Of a DNA stretch of 64,000 nucleotides, positions 43,344 to 54,112 are shown piece after piece; within the stretch, counting starts at the first letter, position 1; each line of letters starts with the position of its first letter. Source of the DNA: DASYTH01 sp045806965 (GTDB lineage: Bacteria > Actinomycetota > Actinomycetes > Mycobacteriales > Pseudonocardiaceae). The notes under the pieces are model-generated. The model was not told the origin of the DNA. It did no database searches and was given only the letters and a program-made list of their open reading frames with translations. The stretch lies in contig JBJMIG010000061.1 in NCBI GenBank assembly GCA_045806965.1, positions 23,726 through 87,725 on the forward strand. Reading direction: 5' to 3'. A program made the translations under genes and the position numbers.

Positions 43344-44468
43344 TCAGACCGCACCTCCGATGGCGTACTCGAGCGGCGTGTACTGCATGCCGTGCGCCTG
43401 AGCCACCTCGTCGAGCACCACCACGCCCGCGGTCACGTTCACGCCGCGGGCCAGCACCGGCGAAGTCCGCACCGCCTCGACGAAACCCTTGTCCGCCAAC
43501 GCGACCGCGTACGGCAGCGTGACGTTGGTGAGCGCCCAGGTGGACGTGTTGGGCACCGCACCCGGCATGTTGGCCACGCAGTAGAACACCGAGTTGTGCA
43601 CCTCGAAGGTCGGGTCCGCGTGCGTGGTCGGCCGGGAGTCGGCGAAGCAGCCGCCCTGGTCGATGGCGATGTCCACGAGCACCGAACCCGGCCGCATCTG
43701 CGCCACCAGCTCGTTGCTGACCAGCGTGGGCGCCTTGGCACCGGGCACCAGCACCGCGCCGATCACCAGGTCCGCCCACCGGCACGCCTTGTCCACCTCG
43801 TAGGCGTTGCTGGCCACGGTCTGCAGGTGCCCCCGGTAGGTGAAGTCGATCTCCCGCAACCGGTTGATGTTGGTGTCCAGCACGATGACCTCGGCCTGCA
43901 ACCCGACCGCGATGCTCGCCGCGTTCATCCCGGCCACCCCGGCGCCGATCACCGCGACCTTGCCGGCCGCCACCCCGGACACGCCGCCGAGCAGCACACC
44001 GCGCCCGCCGGAGGCCCGCTCCAGGCAGTGTGCGCCCACCTGCGGCGCCATCCGGCCGGCCACCTCGCTCATCGGCGCCAGCAGCGGCAGCGAGCCGTCG
44101 GGCGCCTGCACGGTCTCGTACGCGATCGCGGTGATCCCCGAGTCGATCAGCGCCTGGGTGCACTCCGCGCTGGCCGCCAGGTGCAGGTAGGTGAACAACG
44201 TCTGGCCCCGGCGCAGCCGCCCGTACTCCTCCGGCACCGGCTCCTTGACCTTGAGCACCAGGTCGGCGGCCGCCCACGTCTCGTCGGCGTTCGGCGCGAT
44301 CTTGGCGCCGGCGGCGAGATAGTCGGTGTCCGGAACGGACGATCCGTCGCCGGCCCCGGTCTCGATCAACACCTCGTGCCCACGATGCACGAGTTCGACC
44401 ACTCCGGCCGGGGTAATCGCCACCCGGTACTCGTGGTTCTTCACCTCGCGGGGAACGCCGACCAGCAC
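43344..44468 (-). CDS. ald: Alanine dehydrogenase
   Basis: 374 residues from GTG 44468 (GGAGG 5 bases upstream). VLVGVPREVKNHEYRVAITP, substrate region YLHLAASAECTQALIDSGIT, Rossmann loop VAVIGAGVAGMNAASIAVGL, VDIAIDQGGCFADSRPTTHA and VANMPGAVPNTSTWALTNVT. It catalyses reversible NAD-dependent deamination of L-alanine to pyruvate and ammonium. The xerD start follows 5 bases after its stop, so they share a transcript. Confidence 0.95.
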   Translation of the reverse strand: MLVGVPREVKNHEYRVAITPAGVVELVHRGHEVLIETGAGDGSSVPDTDYLAAGAKIAPNADETWAAADLVLKVKEPVPEEYGRLRRGQTLFTYLHLAASAECTQALIDSGITAIAYETVQAPDGSLPLLAPMSEVAGRMAPQVGAHCLERASGGRGVLLGGVSGVAAGKVAVIGAGVAGMNAASIAVGLQAEVIVLDTNINRLREIDFTYRGHLQTVASNAYEVDKACRWADLVIGAVLVPGAKAPTLVSNELVAQMRPGSVLVDIAIDQGGCFADSRPTTHADPTFEVHNSVFYCVANMPGAVPNTSTWALTNVTLPYAVALADKGFVEAVRTSPVLARGVNVTAGVVVLDEVAQAHGMQYTPLEYAIGGAV

Positions 44469-44576
44469 CGTGCCTCCTCGGACTCGACCCCGGGTCACGC
44501 CACGCTGCGCGCCCGGCGCGAGCCTAGTCCCACCGAAACCGCCCTGCCCGAGAGCACCTCACGTATCGTGACGGTC

Positions 44577-45071
44577 GTGAGCGAGCCAGTCGACCGGGAC
44601 GCGTTGCGCATCGGCACGCAGGAGCGCGAGGACGCGATCCAGGCCCTCGGCGATCACTTCGCCGAGGGCCGGCTGCCGACGGAGGAGTACGAGCAGCGGG
44701 TCACCGGCGCGCTCGAGGCGCAGACCCGGGGTCAGCTCCGCCAGTTCTTCGGCGATCTGCCGGCGCCGCACCCTCGGTTCATGGCACCGCCCCGAACGCC
44801 GCCACCAGCGCCGCTGCCACTCGTGCCGGTGCCGGCGTACCCGCCGGTCATGTACACCGGTTACTCGGACAAGTCCCGAGTCGCCGCCGGGCTGCTCCAG
44901 ATCCTGCTGCCGTTCGGCATCGGCCGCTTCTACACCGGCCACATCGGCATCGGGGTGGCCCAGCTGGTCACGGTGTTGATCGGGGTCGGGGTGATCTGGT
45001 CGATGATCGACGGGGTGATCCTGCTGACCGCTGGCGGCACCGACAGCTACGGCCGCCGGCTGCGCAACTGA
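44577..45071 (+). CDS. DUF1707/TM2 domain protein
   Basis: 164 residues from GTG 44577. N-terminal DUF1707 (RIGTQEREDAIQALGDHFAE, GRLPTEEYEQRVTGALEAQT), a proline linker (MAPPRTPPPAPLPLVPVP), then a TM2 pair: KSRVAAGLLQILLPFGIGRF, YTGHIGIGVAQLVTVLIGVG with the short GRFYTGH turn, and DGVILLTAGGTDSYG. Membrane location; function unknown. It converges with the GntR gene 3 bases beyond its stop. Confidence 0.87.
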   Translation: MSEPVDRDALRIGTQEREDAIQALGDHFAEGRLPTEEYEQRVTGALEAQTRGQLRQFFGDLPAPHPRFMAPPRTPPPAPLPLVPVPAYPPVMYTGYSDKSRVAAGLLQILLPFGIGRFYTGHIGIGVAQLVTVLIGVGVIWSMIDGVILLTAGGTDSYGRRLRN

Positions 45072-45074
45072 GCG

Positions 45075-45791
45075 TCAGGACAGGAACCCGCGCAGCAGGG
45101 CGGCGGTGCCGTCCAGATGCTCGGCCATGGCCAACCGGGCACCGGCCGCGTCGCCGGCGACGATGCGCTCCACGATTCGGCGGTGCTGGGTGTGCGAGTG
45201 CTCGATGTTCACCTCGAGCAGCGGGATCGCGTCGAGCAGCTCGTTGACCCGGATCCGGATGTCCGCGACCGCGGTGGTGAGCAGGGCGGACGCGGTCACC
45301 TCGGCGATGGCCAGGTGCAGCCGGGAGTCGCGGCGCCGGTAGTCGGCCACGTCCACGGTGTCCGACTCGGTGAGGGCGGCCCGCAGGTGCCGGCGGTCGG
45401 CGGCGGTCAGCGTGCGCGCCGCGGCCGCCTCGGCGGCGCCGGTCTCCAGCACCTGGCGCAGCGTCAGCACGTCCTCGAGCTCCGCGGCCAGTTCGGTGCG
45501 AGGCCGGCCGCTCGCCGTCGGCGGTAGCGCCTCGGCGACGAACGTGCCGCCGTAGCGCCCCCGCCGGGATTGCACGTAACCCGCGGCGACCAGCGCCCGG
45601 ATCGCCTCACGCAGGGTCACCCGGCTCACCCCGAGCCGCCCGGCCAGCTCCCGCTCGGCCGGCAGCCGCTCCCCCGGTGCCGCCACCCCGAGCCGGATGG
45701 CCTGCAGCAGCCGCTCGACCGTCTCCTCGAAGGCATTGCCGGTGCGCACGGGGCGGAACACCGCCTCGCCGGCACTGGCCAGTGTCGACAC
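45075..45791 (-). CDS. FadR-type GntR regulator of the amine-catabolic cluster
   Basis: 238 residues. Winged HTH (RLPAERELAGRLGVSRVTLR, EAIRALVAAGYVQSRRGRYG) and C-terminal FCD ligand domain (DVLTLRQVLETGAAEAAAAR, DSRLHLAIAEVTASALLTTA, RIVAGDAAGARLAMAEHLDG), whose His residues usually bind a metal and a carboxylate ligand. It is the last gene of the glnA-like operon, 6 bases after the SDR, so it probably represses the operon and the divergent permease until the amine-derived ligand appears. Confidence 0.9.
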   Translation of the reverse strand: MSTLASAGEAVFRPVRTGNAFEETVERLLQAIRLGVAAPGERLPAERELAGRLGVSRVTLREAIRALVAAGYVQSRRGRYGGTFVAEALPPTASGRPRTELAAELEDVLTLRQVLETGAAEAAAARTLTAADRRHLRAALTESDTVDVADYRRRDSRLHLAIAEVTASALLTTAVADIRIRVNELLDAIPLLEVNIEHSHTQHRRIVERIVAGDAAGARLAMAEHLDGTAALLRGFLS

Positions 45792-45797
45792 CGGAAC

Positions 45798-46559
45798 CTA
45801 CAACGGGGTCACGTAGGCGCCGGAGATCCCACCGTCCACGAGGAACGTCGACGCGGTGACGAACGAGGCGTCGTCGCTGGCCAGGAACGCCACCGCGGCG
45901 GCGATCTCCTCGGGCTCGGCGAACCGGCCGACCGGCACGTGCACCAGGCGCCGCGCGGCCCGTTCCGGGTCCTTGGCGAACAGCTCCTTCAGCAGCGGCG
46001 TGTTCACCGGACCGGGGCACAGGGCGTTCACCCGGATGCCTTCGCGGGCGAACTGCACGCCCAGCTCCCGGCTCATCGCCAGCACGCCCCCCTTGGACGC
46101 GGTGTAGGAGATCTGCGAGGTGGCCGCGCCGAGCACCGCGACGAACGACGCGGTGTTGATGATCGAACCCTTGCCCTGGCGCCGCATGTGCGGGATGGCG
46201 TACTTGCAGCACAGGTACACCGAGGTCAGGTTGACGCGCTGGACCCGTTCCCAGGCCTCGAGGCCGGTGGTCAGGATCGAGTCGTCCTCCGGCGGCGAGA
46301 TCCCCGCGTTGTTGAACGCGACGTCCACCCGGCCGTGGTTCGCCACGACGCCGTCGAACAGCGCGGACACGGCCGCTTCGTCGGTCACGTCGCAGGTCGC
46401 CGCGTCCCCGTCGAGCTCCTTGGCCAGTGCCTCGACCGCCTCGGTGTTCAGGTCGACCGCCACCACCCTGGCACCTTCGGCGGCGAACCTGCGCGCGGTG
46501 GCGAGGCCGATGCCGCTCGCCGCGCCGGTGATCACCGCAACCCGATCCTGAAGCCGCAT
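45798..46559 (-). CDS. Short-chain dehydrogenase/reductase
   Basis: 253 residues. Cofactor loop AVITGAASGIGLATARRFAA, VDLNTEAVEA (acidic residue favouring NAD), VAFNNAGISP, catalytic Ser in SIINTASFVAVLGAATSQIS, Tyr-x-x-x-Lys in YTASKGGVLAMSRELGVQFA and the C-terminal VTASTFLVDGGISGAYV. One base separates it from the aldehyde dehydrogenase. In this operon it may oxidise the terminal alcohol of a gamma-glutamylated amino alcohol, an assignment made from context only. Confidence 0.9.
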   Translation of the reverse strand: MRLQDRVAVITGAASGIGLATARRFAAEGARVVAVDLNTEAVEALAKELDGDAATCDVTDEAAVSALFDGVVANHGRVDVAFNNAGISPPEDDSILTTGLEAWERVQRVNLTSVYLCCKYAIPHMRRQGKGSIINTASFVAVLGAATSQISYTASKGGVLAMSRELGVQFAREGIRVNALCPGPVNTPLLKELFAKDPERAARRLVHVPVGRFAEPEEIAAAVAFLASDDASFVTASTFLVDGGISGAYVTPL

Positions 46560-47924
46560 CTACTCCTCCGTGGCCAGAAAGACGTTCTTGGTCTCGGTGA
46601 ACGCGGCAAGCGCGTCCGGCCCGAGCTCGCGGCCGAGACCGGACTGCTTGACGCCGCCGAACGGGGTCCAGTACCGCACCGACGAATGCGAGTTCACCGA
46701 CAGGTTCCCGGCCTCGACCGCACGGGCCACCCGCAGGGCCCGGCCGACGTCGCGGGTCCAGATCGACCCGGACAGGCCGTACTCCGTGGCGTTGGCCATG
46801 CGAACCGCGTCCGCCTCGTCGGTGAACGGCTGCACGGTGACCACCGGCCCGAAGATCTCATCGACCACGGTCCGGTCGTGCGCAGAGGACGGGGTGAGAA
46901 CCGTTGGCGGGAACCAGAAGCCGGGTCCGTCCGGGGCACTTCCGCGGATCGCGACCGGGGCGTCGGACGGCACGTAGGCGGCCACGCTCGCCCGGTGCGC
47001 GGCGGAGATCAGCGGGCCCATCTCGGTCGACTCGACGGCCGGGTCGCCGACCACGACGCCGAGCACGGCCGGCTCGAGCAGCGCCATGAACCGGTCGAAA
47101 ACGTTGCGCTGCACCAGGATTCGGGACCGCGCGCAGCAGTCCTGGCCGGCGTTGTCGAACACGCCGTACGGCGCGGTGGCCGCGGCGCGTTCCAGGTCGG
47201 CGTCCTCGAAGATGATGTTGGCGTTCTTGCCGCCCAGTTCCAGGGTCACCCGCTTCACCTGCGCGGCGCAGCCGGCCATGATCTGCTTGCCGACCTCGGT
47301 CGAGCCGGTGAACACGATCTTGCGCACCGCCGGGTGCTCGACGAACCGTTGCCCGACAACGGAACCCTTGCCGGGCAGCACCTGGAACACGTCCGGCGGA
47401 AGGCCCGAGGCCCTGGCCAGCGAGCCGAGCCGGAGCGCGGTGAGCGGGGTCAGCTCGGCCGGCTTGAGCACCACCGTGTTGCCGGCCGCGAGGGCCGGCG
47501 CGAACCCCCAGCCGGCGATCGGCATCGGGAAGTTCCACGGCACGATCACGCCGACCACGCCGAGCGGCTCGGCGAAGGTGAGGTCCACTCCGCCGGGCAC
47601 CGGGATCTGGCGACCGAACAACCGCTCCGGCGCCGCGGCGTAGTAGTGCAGCACGTCGCGGACGTTGCCGGCCTCCCAGCGGGCGTTGCCGATGGTGTGC
47701 CCTGAGTTGGCGACCTCCAGCCGGGCGAGGTGTTCCCGGTCGGCGTCCACCGCATCGGCGAACGCCCGGAGCAGCCGGGCCCGGTCGGCCGGCGCCACCG
47801 CGCGCCAGGCCGGGAACGCCGCGTGCGCCCTGGCGATGGCCGCGTCGGTGTCCTGCGCCGAGGTCGCCGGCACGGTCTCGACCACCTGCTCGGTGGCCGG
47901 GTTGAGCACGTCGAAAGGCGCCAT
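46560..47924 (-). CDS. NAD-dependent aldehyde dehydrogenase (PuuC/gamma-glutamyl aldehyde type)
   Basis: 454 residues from ATG 47924, overlapping the hydrolase stop (ATGA). VVGVIVPWNFPMPIAGWGFA, FTGSTEVGKQIMAGCAAQVK, catalytic Glu in VTLELGGKNANIIFEDADLE, nucleophile in VFDNAGQDCCARSRILVQRN, and the final VNSHSSVRYWTPFGGVKQSG. Oxidises an aldehyde to the carboxylate with NAD(P). Operon context suggests a gamma-glutamylated amino-aldehyde as substrate. Confidence 0.92.
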   Translation of the reverse strand: MAPFDVLNPATEQVVETVPATSAQDTDAAIARAHAAFPAWRAVAPADRARLLRAFADAVDADREHLARLEVANSGHTIGNARWEAGNVRDVLHYYAAAPERLFGRQIPVPGGVDLTFAEPLGVVGVIVPWNFPMPIAGWGFAPALAAGNTVVLKPAELTPLTALRLGSLARASGLPPDVFQVLPGKGSVVGQRFVEHPAVRKIVFTGSTEVGKQIMAGCAAQVKRVTLELGGKNANIIFEDADLERAAATAPYGVFDNAGQDCCARSRILVQRNVFDRFMALLEPAVLGVVVGDPAVESTEMGPLISAAHRASVAAYVPSDAPVAIRGSAPDGPGFWFPPTVLTPSSAHDRTVVDEIFGPVVTVQPFTDEADAVRMANATEYGLSGSIWTRDVGRALRVARAVEAGNLSVNSHSSVRYWTPFGGVKQSGLGRELGPDALAAFTETKNVFLATEE

Positions 47925-48637
47925 CAGGTTGCCGCCACCAACGCCTCGAACAGCCGGTGGTCCGGGCCCTGCACGGCGGTGTACTCCTCGGGGTGCCATT
48001 GGACCCCGACAAGGAACTGCTCGCCGGGCAGCTCGATTGCCTCGACCAAACCGTCATCGGACCAGGCAACCGGAACCAGCCCGGCACCGAGCCGGTCGAC
48101 CCCCTGGTGGTGGTGGCACGACACGAACAGCTCCTCGCCGATGATGCCGGCCAGCCGGCTGCCCGCCGCCACCTTCACGTCCATCACCCCGAAGACACCG
48201 GGCTCCGGCCGGTGGCCGGAGTTGCCGACCAGGTCTGGCACGTGCTGATTCAGGTTGCCGCCCAGCGCGATGTTGATCACCTGCATGCCTCGGCACACCC
48301 CAAGCACCGGTAACCCGACCTGCCGCGCGGCCTCGAAGAGCTCAAACTCCACGGAATCCCGCGGCTGGCGCGGCTCCCCGGTGGTCTCCAACGGCGTCTG
48401 GCCGTACCGGGCCGGGTCGATGTCCGCCCCACCGGCCAGTACCAGACCGTCCAGACGGGACACCAGGCCGACGTCCCAGGAACCACCCGGAGGCAGCAGC
48501 ACCGGCGTGCCACCCGCGGCCACCACACCGTTCACATAAGACCGGGGAATCAGCGCCGCCACGGTGTGCCACACGCCGAACGAAGCCGGTTCCAGGTAGC
48601 AGCTGATGCCGATCAACTTAGAGCCGTTCGAAGCCAC
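47924..48637 (-). CDS. Gamma-glutamyl hydrolase (PuuD-like class I amidotransferase fold)
   Basis: 237 residues from GTG 48637, which overlaps the ligase gene by 20 bases. Peptidase C26 features: LDGLVLAGGADIDPARYGQT, nucleophile Cys in GLPVLGVCRGMQVINIALGG, NLNQHVPDLVG, and the His-Glu pair in FLVGVQWHPEEYTAVQGPDH. It cleaves the gamma-glutamyl group from the oxidised intermediate, releasing glutamate and the amino acid product (GABA in the Puu pathway; glycine if the amine is ethanolamine). Confidence 0.92.
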   Translation of the reverse strand: MASNGSKLIGISCYLEPASFGVWHTVAALIPRSYVNGVVAAGGTPVLLPPGGSWDVGLVSRLDGLVLAGGADIDPARYGQTPLETTGEPRQPRDSVEFELFEAARQVGLPVLGVCRGMQVINIALGGNLNQHVPDLVGNSGHRPEPGVFGVMDVKVAAGSRLAGIIGEELFVSCHHHQGVDRLGAGLVPVAWSDDGLVEAIELPGEQFLVGVQWHPEEYTAVQGPDHRLFEALVAAT

Positions 48638-49985
48638 GGACCTTCTCCCAGTCGGTCACCGCGGCGTCATAAGCGGCCAGCTCGACCCGCGCGTTGTTCA
48701 GATAGTGCTCGACCACGTCGTCGCCGAACGCCGCCCGGGCCAGCTTGCTCTCCGCGAGCAGCGCGGCCGCCTCCCGCAGGGTCGACGGTACCTGCGGGCG
48801 ATCCGTTGCCTGGTAGGCGTTGCCGGTGAACTCCGGCTCGAGGGCCAGCTCGTTCTCGATGCCGTGCAGGCCGGCCGCGACCAGCGCGGCCACCGCCAGG
48901 TAGGGGTTGACGTCGCCGCCGGCCATCCGGTTCTCCACCCGCAGCGAGTCGCCGTGCCCGACCACGCGCAGGGCGCAGGTGCGGTTGTCCACGCCCCAGG
49001 CGACCGTGGTCGGGGCGAAGCTGCCGGGGATGAACCGCTTGTAGGAGTTGATGTTCGGCGCGAAGAAGTAGGTGAGCTCGCGGGTGCAGGCGAGCTGGCC
49101 GGCCAGGAAGTGCTCCATCAGCGGGGCGAAGCCGTGCCCGCCGGCACCGGCCAGTACCGGTTCGTCCGCTCCACCGCGCAGGCTGATGTGGACGTGGCAG
49201 GAGTTGCCCTCCCGCTCGTTGTACTTGGCCATGAAGGTCAGGCTCTTGCCGTGCGCCGCGGCGATCTCCTTGGCCCCGGTCTTGTAGATGCTGTGGTTGT
49301 CACAGGTGGCCAGGGCACCCGCGTAGCGGAAGGCGATCTCGTGCTGGCCGGGGTTGCACTCCCCCTTGGCGGACTCGACGTACATGCCGGCGCCGGACAT
49401 CCCGTTGCGGATGTCGCGGAGCAGCGGCTCCAGCCGGCCGGTGCCGAGCATCGAGTAGTCCACGTTGTACTGGTTGGCCGGGGTGAGGTCGCGGTAGCCG
49501 CGCCGCCAGGCGTCCTCGTAGGAGTCGTCGAACACGATGAACTCCAGCTCGGTGCCGACGAACGCGGCCAGCCCGCGCTCGGCCAGCCGGTCCAACTGGC
49601 GGCGCAACACCTGACGCGGCGATGCGGCCACCGGGGCGCCGTCGAACCATTCGACGTCGGCGAGCACCAGGGCGGTGCCCGGATGCCAGGGCACCCGGCG
49701 CAGGGTGCTGAAGTCCGGCCGCAGCACGAAGTCGCCGTAGCCGCGGTCCCAGGAGGACATCCGGTAGCCGGCCACGGTGTTCATCTCGACGTCCACCGCG
49801 AGCAGGTAGTTGCAGGCCTCCGCGGCGTGCGGGACGACCTCGTTGAGGAAGTACTCCGCGCCGCATCGCTTGCCCTGTAAGCGGCCCTGCATGTCCACCA
49901 GAGCCAGCAACACGGTGTCGATCTCACCGGCGTCGACCAGGCCGCGGAGCCCGTCGAGGGTGAGCAGACCTTCGCTGTGCCGCAT
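48618..49985 (-). CDS. Glutamine-synthetase-like gamma-glutamyl-amine ligase (GlnA3/GlnA4 type)
   Basis: 455 residues from ATG 49985 (AAGGAGG about 12 bases before). GS fold with LVDMQGRLQGKRCGAEYFLN, active-site Glu in FVGTELEFIVFDDSYEDAWR, NPGQHEIAFRYAGALATCDN, NEREGNSCHVHISLRGGADE, and VENRMAGGDVNPYLAVAALV. ATP-dependent joining of glutamate to an amine, first step of gamma-glutamylated amine catabolism. Not the housekeeping GlnA: it stands in a catabolic operon with a hydrolase, dehydrogenases and a divergent APC permease. Streptomyces GlnA3 (polyamines) and GlnA4 (ethanolamine) are the closest functional models; sequence alone does not decide between them. Confidence 0.9.
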   Translation of the reverse strand: MRHSEGLLTLDGLRGLVDAGEIDTVLLALVDMQGRLQGKRCGAEYFLNEVVPHAAEACNYLLAVDVEMNTVAGYRMSSWDRGYGDFVLRPDFSTLRRVPWHPGTALVLADVEWFDGAPVAASPRQVLRRQLDRLAERGLAAFVGTELEFIVFDDSYEDAWRRGYRDLTPANQYNVDYSMLGTGRLEPLLRDIRNGMSGAGMYVESAKGECNPGQHEIAFRYAGALATCDNHSIYKTGAKEIAAAHGKSLTFMAKYNEREGNSCHVHISLRGGADEPVLAGAGGHGFAPLMEHFLAGQLACTRELTYFFAPNINSYKRFIPGSFAPTTVAWGVDNRTCALRVVGHGDSLRVENRMAGGDVNPYLAVAALVAAGLHGIENELALEPEFTGNAYQATDRPQVPSTLREAAALLAESKLARAAFGDDVVEHYLNNARVELAAYDAAVTDWEKVRGFERL

Positions 49986-50092
49986 CCGCGCCACTCCCTC
50001 CTTACCCGACCTTGACATGACGGGGTGGCGAGGATCACCCTCTAGCCCATCTAAAGGCATGATCGTAGCCCATTGGGAGCCAGGAGGCAGCC
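49986..50092. promoter_or_regulatory. Divergent promoter region of amine-catabolic operon and permease
   Basis: 107 bases hold both ribosome sites (AAGGAGG for the ligase, AGGAGG for the permease) and a TTGACA at 50012-50017 on the plus strand with no strong -10 partner. The likely binding place of the GntR regulator, but no clear palindrome was identified. Confidence 0.45.
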
Positions 50093-51634
50093 GTGACCAC
50101 GGACAGCCCGGAGACTCGAACCACCCCCGCCGCCGTCCTCGGTGACGACGAGAAACGGCTGCACGAACTCGGCTACGCGCAGGAGTTACTCCGCCGGATG
50201 TCCGGCTTCTCGAACTTCGCCGTCTCGTTCACGATCATCTCGATCCTGTCCGGCTGCCTCACGCTGTACCAGTTCGGGATGAACACCGGCGGCCCGGTGA
50301 TGATCGTCTGGGGCTGGCCCATCGTCGGCCTGATGACCCTGCTGGTCGGCTTGGCCATGGCCGAGGTCTGCTCCAGCTTCCCGACCGCGGGTGGCCTGTA
50401 CTACTGGGCGGCGAAACTCGCGCCACGCAACGGCGCCGCCTGGTCCTGGTTCACCGGCTGGTTCAACTTCCTCGGCCAGGTCGCGGTCACCGCGGGCATC
50501 GACTTCGGCGCGGCGTTCTTCCTCAACGCGTTCCTGGACCTGCAGTTCGGCTACGCCGCGACGCCGCCGCACACCATCCTGTTGTTCGGCCTGATCCTGA
50601 TCCTGCACGGGCTGTTGAACACGTTCGGGGTCAAGCTGGTGGCCCGGCTCAACGACATCAGCGTGTGGTGGCACGTGGCCGGCGTGCTGATCATCGTGGC
50701 GGCACTGGCCTTCCTGCCGGACCACCACCAGTCCGCCTCGTTCGTGTTCGGCCACTTCGTGAACAACACCGGCTGGGGTTCCGGCCTCTACGTCGCGCTG
50801 CTCGGCCTGCTGCTCGCCCAGTACACCTTCACCGGCTACGACGCGAGCGCGCACATGACCGAGGAGACGCACGACGCGGCGCGCAGCGGCCCGCGCGGCA
50901 TCGTGATGTCCATCGTGGTCTCGCTCGCCGCCGGCTGGGTGCTGCTGATCGGGCTCACCTTCGCCATCCAGAACTACGACACCGAGGTCGCCTCGGCCAC
51001 CCCGCCGGCCCAGATCTTCCTGGACGCGATCGGCTTCACCGGCGGGAAGCTGTTGCTGCTCATCGTGATCGGCGCGCAGCTGTTCTGCGGCATGTCCTCG
51101 GTGACCGCGAACTCCAGGATGATCTACGCGTTCTCCCGGGACGGCGCGCTGCCGTTCTCGAGCTTCTGGCACCGGGTGAACAAGCGCACCAGGACACCGA
51201 CGAACGCGGTCTGGCTGGGTGCCAGCGGCGCGTTCCTGCTCGGCCTGCCCTACCTGTGGAACTACACCGCGTATGCCGCGGTGACCTCGATCGCGGTGAT
51301 CGGTCTGTACGTGGCCTACGTGCTGCCCACGTTCCTGCGGCTGCGCCAGGGCGATTCGTTCCAGCGCGGGCCGTGGCACCTGGGCCGGTGGAGCCGTCTG
51401 GTCGGCACCGTCGCGGTGGTCTGGGTCTGCTTCATCACGGTGCTGTTCATGCTGCCGCAGGCGAACCCGGTCACCGCGAAGAGCTTCAACTACACGCCGA
51501 TCGCGGTCCTCGCCGTGCTCGGCTTCGCCGGCATCTGGTGGCTGGTCTCGGCCAGGAACTGGTTCACCGGGCCGAAGGTGCAGGGCAATGCGGCGGAGCT
51601 GGCCGCGATCGAGCGTGACCTCGGCTCGGTGTGA
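50093..51634 (+). CDS. APC-family amino acid/amine permease
   Basis: 513 residues from GTG 50093, with 12 hydrophobic helices. The N-terminal block LHELGYAQELLRRMSGFSNF, AVSFTIISILSGCLTLYQFG is that of the GABA/polyamine/ethanolamine branch (BAT1/UGA4-like). Other blocks: VCSSFPTAGGLYYWAAKLAP, YTFTGYDASAHMTEETHDAA, MSSVTANSRMIYAFSRDGAL. It likely imports the amine degraded by the divergent operon. Confidence 0.92.
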   Translation: MTTDSPETRTTPAAVLGDDEKRLHELGYAQELLRRMSGFSNFAVSFTIISILSGCLTLYQFGMNTGGPVMIVWGWPIVGLMTLLVGLAMAEVCSSFPTAGGLYYWAAKLAPRNGAAWSWFTGWFNFLGQVAVTAGIDFGAAFFLNAFLDLQFGYAATPPHTILLFGLILILHGLLNTFGVKLVARLNDISVWWHVAGVLIIVAALAFLPDHHQSASFVFGHFVNNTGWGSGLYVALLGLLLAQYTFTGYDASAHMTEETHDAARSGPRGIVMSIVVSLAAGWVLLIGLTFAIQNYDTEVASATPPAQIFLDAIGFTGGKLLLLIVIGAQLFCGMSSVTANSRMIYAFSRDGALPFSSFWHRVNKRTRTPTNAVWLGASGAFLLGLPYLWNYTAYAAVTSIAVIGLYVAYVLPTFLRLRQGDSFQRGPWHLGRWSRLVGTVAVVWVCFITVLFMLPQANPVTAKSFNYTPIAVLAVLGFAGIWWLVSARNWFTGPKVQGNAAELAAIERDLGSV

Positions 51635-51649
51635 GGTCCCACGTGAGTC

Positions 51650-52269
51650 TCAGTGCGACCGCGCGGCGAACCGGGTGGGACGGCTCGGCCACGGCTGGTT
51701 CGCCGGGCGAGGTCGGGCCATGCCGGCCCGGACGGCGTGGGCGGCCAGCAACCCGGCGCTGGCCTGGCCGTTGAGGATCTCGCCGGCCAGCGCCAGCCGC
51801 ACCGCGTCGTCCAGCGGGAACCGGCTGGAGCGCAGGTCGGCCTCCTCCTCGCCGAGCAGCTCCCGGTCCACTTCGGACAATCCGGTGGCCAGGTAGATCC
51901 GGACCACCTCGTCGGTGAAGCCCGGCGAGGTGGCCATGTCCAGCAGTACCGACCAGTGCTCGGCGGCCAGCCCGACCTCTTCGACCAGCTCGCGCTTCGC
52001 CGCTTCGAGCGGATCCTCGCCGGCGTGGTCGAGCAGTCCGGCCGGCAGTTCCCAGAGCCGCCGGCCGAGCGGGTGCCGGTACTGGTCGATCAGAGTGACC
52101 TCGCCGGCCTCGTCCAGTGCGACGACGGCCACCGCGCCGGGATGCTCGACCACCTCCCTGGTGGCCGTGTCGCCACCCGGCATCACCACCTCGTCCATGC
52201 GCAGCGCCAGGATCCGTCCCACATGGAGGTCCCGGGTCGATCCGACGGAGAACGTGTGCCGCTCATCGG

Positions 52270-52273
<4 letters not shown>
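51650..52273 (-). CDS. NUDIX hydrolase, ADP-ribose pyrophosphatase type
   Basis: 207 residues. NUDIX box at about residues 80-105: GLLDHAGEDPLEAAKRELVE followed by EVGL, preceded by LIDQYRHPLGRRLWELPAG typical of ADP-ribose pyrophosphatases. GTG 52273 overlaps the pyrG stop (GTGA). It corresponds to Rv1700 in position and type. Confidence 0.93.
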
Positions 52274-53973
<1,700 letters not shown>

Positions 53974-54112
53974 AGGGGCTCCCCGTGGCGTCAGTTCATG
54001 TGCTCTGCCGAATTCGGCGGCACCGTACATAGCGGGGCGTCCCGCCTGCCGTTCCACGGGGTTTCACGCTAACACGGGAACGCGGCCGCGCGCATCGCGG
54101 ACACGCCGAGGC

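Noticed and set aside
45570..47705. 711-residue plus-strand frame
   Set aside because: Antisense to the gntR, SDR and aldehyde dehydrogenase genes with strong family signatures.
50012..50040. Sigma-70 promoter for the permease from TTGACA 50012
   Set aside because: No acceptable -10 hexamer at 16-19 bases; kept only as a note in the intergenic entry.
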